Shown piece by piece: positions 22,601 through 32,847 of a stretch of 64,000 nt of DNA. The notes below the pieces were generated by a model. That model was not told the DNA's origin. It was given only the letters and a program-made list of their open reading frames with translations, and searched no databases. Location of the stretch: NCBI GenBank assembly GCA_030340625.1, contig JAOPHQ010001146.1, positions 206,501 to 270,500 of the forward strand, read 5' to 3'. The translations under genes were made by a program, and so were the position numbers. How positions within the stretch are numbered: the stretch's first letter is position 1; each line of letters opens with the position of its first letter. The stretch comes from Merluccius polli. Its lineage: Eukaryota > Chordata > Actinopteri > Gadiformes > Merlucciidae.

Positions 22601-25600
22601 CCCATTAGGCGCGAAAAGACGTGTGCGCACTCTCGTGGCTTGGAATGTTTACAAACAATGAAAGGGTCTATTGGCGGAGTAATTCTAGTTGACCATGGGG
22701 CGGATAAGTTGACGACCATATAGGACTCTATTAGCGCGGGCTGAAATCCCTATTGCAGCCTGCAGGGTTACGTGATGAACATACGGAGGAGCGCGACCGT
22801 TGAGTTGAACCGCCCCAACATTGAAAGATTACGCTCAAGTAGAATTGCCACCATCCAAAACTTGATGTCAACGTACCAAAAATAGTGTAAAGGTCTACAG
22901 AAACTATAGATAGTTAATGTGATGCAAATATTATTAGAAATAGATTCATGGAGCTGGAGCAAGGATTTTTGGAGGAACTATTTTTTTGGGAGCCTGCTCT
23001 TGCAAGTAGGTGGTTCGTCGCCCCACCTGCCCACATGAGCCGCACGCTACTGCCAGGGGGTCAGGAAAGGGTAGAAACCTTTACATTTAAAAGTACTGAC
23101 TTCTCCTTGGTATTCCTGGTTGAGAAGTGTGGGGTCAGGTGGGAACGTTAAATCAGGTTGCCCAGTCTCAGTCCTGCTCCTTTTGACTTGTCCAAACCAT
23201 TGCTGTCCATTCTAGGGTTATAGGGCTGGCTTTTCACGCAAATTTAGTTGGATGAAACTTGCATGGTGTAAAGCCCTCTGCAACGCACTTGAAACTGAGC
23301 CGCAACAGTTGCAAAACTCTCAACTTTATGAAACTAGTTACACAGAACAACCAATAAAAATGCTGATAACGTGTCAGATGATGATGTCAAACTACCGTTG
23401 ATGCTGTATCATTTCAGCCGATTTCAACTGATTGATTTCATATCAATAAGCATGAATGCACTGATAGCTCTCTTCCTATTCTCTGGGACAGCCATTATGA
23501 AACAAAGTCGCTAGCCAGTGCCAGAAGAAAAAGCGATATAACATTTTATGCTCGTGCACCATGGGTTTGCACCCTCTGATCCATTGGAAGCGTGCAGTAT
23601 CGTAACAAACACAGTTGGACATCCACTATAGATATGAATACATGTTCGTAATCGAGTCGTGACAATGCAAACACTACGTGGAAATGAACTGCAAACAAAA
23701 ATGGACATATAGCCTTGTTAAGACAAAACCTCGAGAACTGAGTCATTTATCAGGACACTAAGAGGAAACTAAGAGCAGAACAAAGAGGAGATAATGGAGG
23801 GGAACTAAGAAATGGAACCGATATGGCATAGAGAAAATAACTACAATAATAAATAATATAAGTATATAATATAATATAAATAATAGTTATAAAATGATAG
23901 CAACCCCCAGCAGAGGAAGAACAAGTTAGGATCTCCATTGCAACAAGTGATTTCAGATGGATAGAGGGCAGAATATACACTCCATAGTCAGTCTTGTCGT
24001 TCATTTGCACAGCTCTGCGCTTTTCTCCACTGACCTTTTGGTGTTGGCCTGTTTTGAATAGGTTTGCTGAAAATGTTTATATGCTGAATACACAGCGAGA
24101 GTGAAATTCTAAAAAAGTACTGGTGATTCGAGAGGGCTAGGGAGTTAAAATAGTTAAATAAATGGATGGAGAGAGAGATGCAGAGAAATAATTGTTTAAA
24201 ATATACAAAACAGAAAATAATAATATACAGATGCAAGGGCATGGTAGATAAATCAATAAATGTTAAAAAAATATGTACAAGGTGTGCATGTATCGAAAAA
24301 TAGTGCACTTCGCCGAGGCAAACCCTTAGGTTCTCAGCCCCCGCGCCCTGCATTATTTTTCGATACATGCACACCTCGTTGTGGCTTATCCCGCTTATAC
24401 CATGGCCACTTGTGAATCATTCAAAATATAAGGGTGTTGATTCATATTTTGGGGTATTTCTGTTACTACTACTACTACTACTTTTTGTGTGCCTGTAAAC
24501 AAACGACAAAGGACTGGAGACATATATGGGTCTGACTAATGCCTGGGTCTGACTAATGTCTCATGTCAGTTAACATGAGATTCATATGTAAGGCAGATGT
24601 TACCTTATTACTCCGGTAAATAGAGACGATCTTAGTAACGACATGGCAACGTTACCTTATTACTCCAGTAAATAGAGACGATCTTAGTAACGACATGGCA
24701 ACGTTACCTTATTACTCCAGTAAATAGAGACAATCTTAGTAACGACATGGCAACGTTACCTTATTACTCCAGTAAATAGAGACGATCTTAGTAACGACAT
24801 GGCAACGTTATCTTATTACTCCAGTAAATAGAGACAATCTTAGTAACGACATGGCAACGTTACCTTATTACTCCAGTAAATAGAGACAATCTTAGTAACG
24901 ACATGGCAACGTTACCTTATTACTCCAGTAAATAGAGACGATCTTAGTAACGACATGGCAACGTTACCTTATTACTCCAGTAAATAGAGACAATCTTAGT
25001 AACGACATGGCAACGTTACCTTATTACTCCAGTAAATAGAGACAATCTTAGTAACGACATGGCAACGGGAAAGCTTTCTAAACATAGTCCCATCCAAGTC
25101 CGGTCCAAGTTGACAGTTATTAATGTTTCGTTTAGCGCATTCATTTTTATACCGGTGATTAATTTTTAGGTGCTAACCCTAACCCTGCATGTTATCGAAA
25201 ATCAATGCACACCTCTCCAGCCAATCCGAATCGAGTATGCACCCGGTCCATGGTATAAATATAAAATAAATAATAGACAGATTTACAGTATTAATTGGGT
25301 GTATGCAATGATAAAAACAAGGTGTAGGGGTGCTATGTGCAAGTTGCAGACTGATGTGCAAAAGGAGCACGGGGGGGGGGGGGGGGGGGGGGGGGGGCTA
25401 GTCCAAGATCTCTTGCTGAACATGCTGAATGTACAGCATTGTCCTTCATATATTGAAGGACCCGAGCCTCTTTTTTGCCTCTCACATTGACCTGCTTATC
25501 CCAGGGCTTCACTAAAAATGGTTTGTGTCTCTCCATCGTCCCCACCTAAAACCTTTGCCTCTCACTGTCTTTCTCTCCTCTCTCTCTCTCCTGTAATGTT

Positions 25601-28600
25601 CAGAAATGTTACAACACTAAGCCCAGCATCATCAGCCAGCGCTGCCAGGACGTCTGCTCCAACCCCCATGCTCGCCATGTCTTCGACACCAACAAGTGGG
25701 TAGCTTGATGCATATTTACATGACACGACCTCACGTTTAGTCATTTAGCAGCAGCCGCTTTTATCCAAAGTAGGGATGCAATTCTCAGAACAAGCATAGG
25801 GCTTGTACATCGCAACATCACATCGCAATGACTGCCTCGGTTTTGGAAACATAGGAGCATTCGAACGTTAGTTACTATGTTAGTAGTCAGGTTTTTCTGT
25901 TCATTGTTTAGTAATTAATCGTGGTTGATTTTAGCCTAGAAATCTAGACGCCCCTAGCGGCAGCAAATTTATTTTGCAGCCAGGGGGGTCTAGCACTTCT
26001 CCGTCGTTTTTCTGTGCTGGAAACAGAAAATCTGTCAGGCCAATCACAGCGTGATGGGCGGAGTCGAAAGCCGGGCTACCATGATGACAGAGTTGCGACG
26101 GTTCCGTGTTAGAGGGAAACAATGGCTGCTGCTGCTGGCGAACAGTTGTCTTTCGACTCGGCTTTGGCCGCGACTCTTCAAGACTTGAAGTTAACATTTT
26201 CTTTGAGAAAAGAACAAAGAACGGCACTGAAGTCTTTCCTCGAAAAGAAATATGTATTCGGAGTTGTGATTAATTACGTAGTCAGAGCCGTCGCTCTGAC
26301 TACGTCACCTTCTTCGTTGCTCTGATTGGTTGTAGCGCTATCCTATTGCGTGCAGAGGGAACTTGAAAGACAACCATTTATCCCGCCCACACTGCCAATG
26401 GAGCAGTGCCAGACCCGACATCTTTCTGATGTAGGTCTGGCTTGCCAGGCTAGGTTGATTTGTCATTATGGGGAGACGTTGTGTTTGAATCTGCCACAGT
26501 ATTTCTCATGCGAAACACAGCAAAAGTTTTCATTAGCCTAGGTTACTATTTTACAACTCCAACTCTGTAGCGTCCTCTCAATATGGTGGAGTATCACCAA
26601 CTAAAAATCCTGTGATGCATTCTGATGTACAAGCCCTATACAATGGGAGTAGCTTCAAAACACACCTCCATGTATAACTAGAATCGTGCAGCATTCAGTT
26701 AACCTGCAGTTGTGTATTTGTTGTTGTTTTCTGTGTTATCCTTTACTCTAGTTACCATTTAGTCATTTGACAGAGGCTTTTATCGAACCTGACATACAGT
26801 AAATACAGATGCGTGTCATTGATAAGCAGTTAGGGGTTAGGCAGCTTGCTCAGGGATGCCTGCAGGGAGACGTCTTTAACTTTTTTCTCTTTTTGGCTCT
26901 TTTTCTGCATGTTTCTCTCTCACTCACATGGCTGGTCCCCCAGGTGCTTGGTCTACATGTCGGGCTCCACCAACTTGCGCTACAGGAAGGTGCGACCGTT
27001 CTCCACCATCTGCTACATGGAGCTGTGTCGCCACGCCATCCGCTACGGCTGCCAGCTGGAGGACACCTGCCTGTTCGCCCACTCCCCCGTGGAGCTGAAG
27101 ACCTGGGCACTGCAGCGAGACTCGGGTACGCTACGCTCAGCACATGCGCTCTACACCAGTGGTTATTAATTAATATCCCTATTAATATCCTTCTACAATC
27201 TTTTCTTCAGCCAAGTACCCCTTTACCAGCACAAAACATTTTGGGGATGGAAATGTATGTGCATGTTATTCATAAACATGAACATTATTGGTGTTACAGT
27301 TGGAGCACAAGTGGAGTTGTGCTTCACTTGTGATTGTTGTCATTCATTAGAAAGATTTACCGAACTTGTGTGCAAGTATTCAGATTGACATAATTCTGAG
27401 ACAGGACTTACCGGTAATCTAGCTCAAGGATGCCTGTTACAGCTAGGTTGTGTACTTTGGGGGATCATGTCTGAAATTGATCGCGTTAGCCCAGCCACTA
27501 CATTGTCAAGACTACGCTCCATGACTCCCATTTCTTCTCATAGTTTATACACATTAACTGCACATGTTAACCCTAACCCTATTAGTATTATTATTATTAT
27601 GTCTAAGGGCACAAGTTGTGATGCATGCAGCATAGAATGTATACACACGTGTTATGATCTGTGATAGTATAACAGTCTGTACAGTATACAGTTTACAGTC
27701 TGTATAGCAATAGAGCAGTGTTGAAGAGTAGGTATTCAGAAACATTATAATCTAGACGGGGGAATTAAATCGACATGAAGAATGTATACTACTGTTTCCG
27801 GCTGGGAAATAAATAAAGGCAGCATGTATTCGGTCATATTTGGTCATACTCTGGGTGTCTGTCATGTTTTGGTTTCTGTAAAATGTGAACTTTTAACACA
27901 AACAGTGGCATGTTGTGTAATCGCCAGCAGGGGGCAGTACACGCTTTTCATTTCAGCAAGAGGCTGATGGACGGTGATGTGTTGTACTCTACAGGTCTTA
28001 CCTCTGAAGAGCTTGTGGAAAAGTCCATCAAATATTATGAGAAGCTGGAGCCGGATACAAAGTTGAAAAACTTTAAAAAAGTAAGGAAACAGAACAACAA
28101 AAATAGCTATTGCGTTTGTGTCACATTTTACCCATGAGTCTATTTTGTTATCTTTTCATTCACTCCCTGACAAATGTTTTGGCATTAAACTGCATGGTTT
28201 AGCCATAAGTGAAGGATAAAGAAGGCAACCTCTTTTCCCTTTGCGACAGCTACTGTCTTCTGGAGGGGCTGTTAATGCTGTTGGCAAACCAAAGGGAGGA
28301 GCAGGAAGATGCAGCGGAAGCCAGAGCCTCAACTTGAACCTGAAGTTCATCTGCGCTCGGTGCTGGCAGAACGGTCTAATCACTGAACCCGACAAATCCT
28401 TCAAGTACTGCTCAGCCAAGGGCCGACACAGGTGAGCTAGGAACTGTCCTACCCAAGTTTGGAAATGGAAGGAGTAGAGTGGAAAGAAGAGGGAAATGGA
28501 AGTGAATAGGGTCATACAAGTGTAGTTTGCAGAGATTCACCTTGCCTTTCTAAATACAGCATGCAGGTGCATACAACATAGCTTATGTCCTTTTATGGCA

Positions 28601-31600
28601 GAAAACAATCTGTGGGATTCTGTGATCCCTAAAAAAAATCTGTGTAATCGACACTCAAGAAAGCTTTCTTGAGTGTATTACAACCATAACAAATTCTTTA
28701 AAAAAAGTCAAAGGAATGTATAATGCATGCATTTGAATCTCACTATCTATGCATTGGTTATCCGCTTCCCCTTTGTTCAAAGCGACTTTCGAGTGAGGCA
28801 ATCGGAATTGGAGTAGCTTCAAACCACACGTCCATGTACAACTACAATCATGCGCCATTCATTAAACCTGCAGGTGTTTTTATTTATTTATTATGTATGT
28901 TATTTATGGTTGTTGTTTTGCATGTTTGCATGTTTGGCATCGCCCCGCGCCCTCTCTAGTTGCTGCTTGTGGGAGTTTACAATGTTGTCGATGGAAATGC
29001 TTAAAACCAGGAAAGGAAATTCAACACGAGTCTGCCGGCACTCACTGAATGTCAATTGTCTATTGGTGATGAATGTGCACCACACTATGTGTTCATTTGC
29101 ATAAAGTTTGAAGTTCAGCTTTTGTCCCACCCTTCAACGCCGCCAGCCCCCCCACCCCCTCCAATGCGAGCCGTCCCATAATCCTTTGCACCACACGATA
29201 TCGCGTCAAATACAAAGTGACTTGGGAGGCATTGCGTCTGGTGGGGCCGTTAGGGGCGAGGCTTCTTGCTGAGGGATGTATCTTTGTCTCACTTTCAATG
29301 CGTTTGTCTCTGTGTCTTTCTATGCATTTACCTCTGTGTCTTTCTATGCGTTTGTCTGTGTATCACCATGCAATGTGCAGCTGGACCACAGAGAGCCGTG
29401 TGCTGCTGGTCATGTCACCAGAGAGGAATAAGTGGGTCCAGGTCCGACCGCTGCCGTTTGCCAAGATCTACCCCATACAGTACGATGTAGGTCATCCATC
29501 ATTGGTCAGCGCTGTACTGGATGCTGTCATGCTGATCATATAGTTAAAGCTGTACTACATACGCTACTGTACTGACTACCACTACACACAACAGATAACC
29601 GTTAGTTTAATAGCTTTGTGATAGCAAAGAGGCTTATTGGTGAAACGTCTCCATTATAACAGTCTACTATTAACTGTGGTGTGTTGGTTATCCTGAGATT
29701 GTGGTGTTTGGACTTCTTGTAAATGACTGACACCGTCCAGTGGAATGTGTTTGACGGTGTAACGCTCTCTCCGCTTGCAGATATGTGCCCAGATTTTAGA
29801 GAAGAGGAGGTGTAACTACACGGGCAACTGCACCTTCGCTCACAGCCAGGAGGAGAAGGAGATGTGGACCTACATGAAGAACAATGACTGTAAGTGAACT
29901 ATGTAGTCTAGGCTACACCGTACAGTTGTATAGAGTAGTTTGTATAGGGGGTCGTTCAGTGCAGTGACTGGAAAAGATTACATCAACCAGCTGGACAACG
30001 AAGATAGTAACTAAACCGTTTGTAGCAGTTGACTGTTTTCGTAGTGGCCAAATGATATTGCAAAAACTTCACCATCTCAACTCAGCAGAGATGGATAATA
30101 AGAGATCGATTGAGATGCTTTGATGTTGTTTTTTGGGGCTGGGATTTCGGGTTGAGATGCTTTGTTGCACAGAGGTGTTACATGATCACCTGCATGGCCT
30201 CTGTAGATATTTGATGGCATGAAGGAGCAACAAAAGGGAATTGATAGTAACATAACCTGAAGAAGGCTTCGGAGAACAAGGCTTGGAGCTTTGCCTGAAG
30301 AACTAATAATAATAATAATTAGAATAATAATTAGAATAATCATAATAACAATTTTAGAAAGATTTTAGATTTTTTCTTCTTTTTCTTGGGTTTATAAATA
30401 AAGCAGAAAGTTACAAAAGATGTTGAACAAAAATGATGGTAGAGCCGGTTCGATCCCCAGCTGCTCCTCTGAATGTGTGTATGCATGAATGAGGTGAATG
30501 TGAGGCAATAATTGTAAAACGCTTTGAGTGGCCACAGGTTATAAAAGTGTTATATAAATGCTGTCCATTTACCATTTTACAGTGAATAGTATCCTAGTGT
30601 AGGTTTATTGCATAGAATTACAATGTCGAAAGAGATTCCCGGGACATTAAAGCACATGCTTTCTTCGGTTCATTTCATATTCACTAAAGGATGGTGACAG
30701 CTGTGTGATCTTCTCCCTGCAGTGAAAGACATCCAGCAGATATATGACGTGTGGCTGTCCCTGAGGCGCCACAGCCCACAGACAAATGACACCACACTCA
30801 GCCAGCCCTCAGCATCCAGTCCATCGAACATCGTCATGCCAACCGACTTTGCTGAACCGATGGTGATTACTTTACTACTCCTCCTACTACTATGCATTCA
30901 TTTCCGTTTGCTGTTTAGTTCATATTAGTTTTCAAGTTCTGTGGTTTAATTACTTTTTTTAAAAACCTTTTTTACAAATGTATTTGACCTCTACTTCCTC
31001 TTTCTTAACTTTTTCCCAATGTCTGACCCTGTCTATCCCTGATTAATGCTGTAAGTTGTTCATCGATACTTTCCTACCAGTGTATTCAGTTTACATGCGT
31101 CCATGCAACCTAAATAAGCGAATGATGCCACTGGTGAGAAGGTTATCGACTTTTATCAAACGGGTAGCTCAAATCAAGCAATCTGCTGTGATATATTAAC
31201 CACGGCTATGATGTTTAATTCCTTTGCACAATTCAGTAACTCCGCGTCTGAGAGAAAAAAAACCATTAGCCTACACACTACACACTAGCAAACAAACTAC
31301 GATAGTTACAAAATGGAAACATTTAAGGTTAACTTCAACCTCCAAGGGAGGCCTAACTATGGAGGAGTGGATTGAGCAGTGCCTCTCTCCAAAAGAAAAT
31401 CCACCTGCTAAACGACATGCAGAGATACGTAAACGGGAGGTTGACGAACTGGAAAAAAAACGAAATGACAAGATTGACGAGATTATGGCCATAAGTGTCC
31501 ACAAGTGCGAAACCTCTCTCCAGAGCTATTGGCAACCGAAACTCGGGGACCAGAGAAAGTGGAACAACATCCTCGCGACGTCAAGCAACAGACCTCCTAC

Positions 31601-32779
31601 TAACAACAAATGCAAGCTTAGTACAAGCAGTTTTAAAAGATATCCTACTGACGCTGGACAGTTTTACACTGGTTGCACAATAAATGGCAACGTACAAATG
31701 AATGTAAATAAATAGCCAAATAATGAAATCAATATAACTATACTATACACTAGCCTGTGATGAATTATTTATTTATATTTATTTTGAACTAACCCTAACC
31801 CTAACCCTAACCCTATTTATTAAATGATTAAAATTGGAGTGTGTATTACTTTCTTATTGCCATACTTGGTGACCTTAGCTGTGATACAATAACCATATAC
31901 CACAGAACAGAATAGAACTTTATTGTCCAACCTAGGTTGAACTTTCGCATTTGGCCCCTACTTTAAAACATTTAAACATTTAAATACGGACCAAATCCAT
32001 ATAAAGCCGCTTCACGTCAAATATCTACGCAAAGCAAACACTCAACATCATAGTTACCGATTCACTTGAAAATCGTCATGGAGAGGTCTAGTGTGCTCCA
32101 CCGCAGTATAGCATAATGTATTGTGATGACAACCCCTGTTCATGTCGTTTCTTATCTAGAGCGGCTTTTACTGTCGTCTGTGCGGGCGGCACAGCAACAG
32201 CGAGCGACAATGGCAGCGGCACATCGCCACAGAAAAACACAAGGACCGGGTGTTCAGCTGCGAGGGAGAGGACCACAGCCTGACTTGGAGCTACCGCTTC
32301 CCGGGCCTTCGCTTCGCCCTCTGCCCAAAGTACGCCTCTCTGTCTCTGCACCACGTGCCTTGTTTTATTTAGTTGCATATTGATGGTTTAAAGATCCGTT
32401 CCTGGTGTGGTTGAAATCCTTAAAAATTCCCTCATTAAGGCTCTATGAATATGCTAATATGGCACGCCCCCTAGAAGCTACTTTTCTTTAAAGCCCATAG
32501 ACTTCTACATCAATTCTCACAACACTTTGGAGTAAATTATATCAGCGACACGAGCGGGCACATCAATTCCATCTTTGAAAACAAAGAAATTCGTGGTAAC
32601 ATCTGATGGCAGTGAAGAGACCAGCCTTCACCAAAACATTGACAGATGCGGATATTTTGTGGATTTAAAAGTTTATTTCACCTCGGATACAAACTAGCCC
32701 ACCGCCCGAGATAAGGACAAACTTTATCAGCATATCTTCAGAAGCCCATTGCAACCCCAGGAAGTAGAAACTTGGTATA

Positions 32780-32847
<68 letters not shown>

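Noticed and set aside
24600..25067. CRISPR-like spaced repeats
   Set aside because: The 52-bp units are directly adjacent without unique spacers and the genome is vertebrate; it is a minisatellite.
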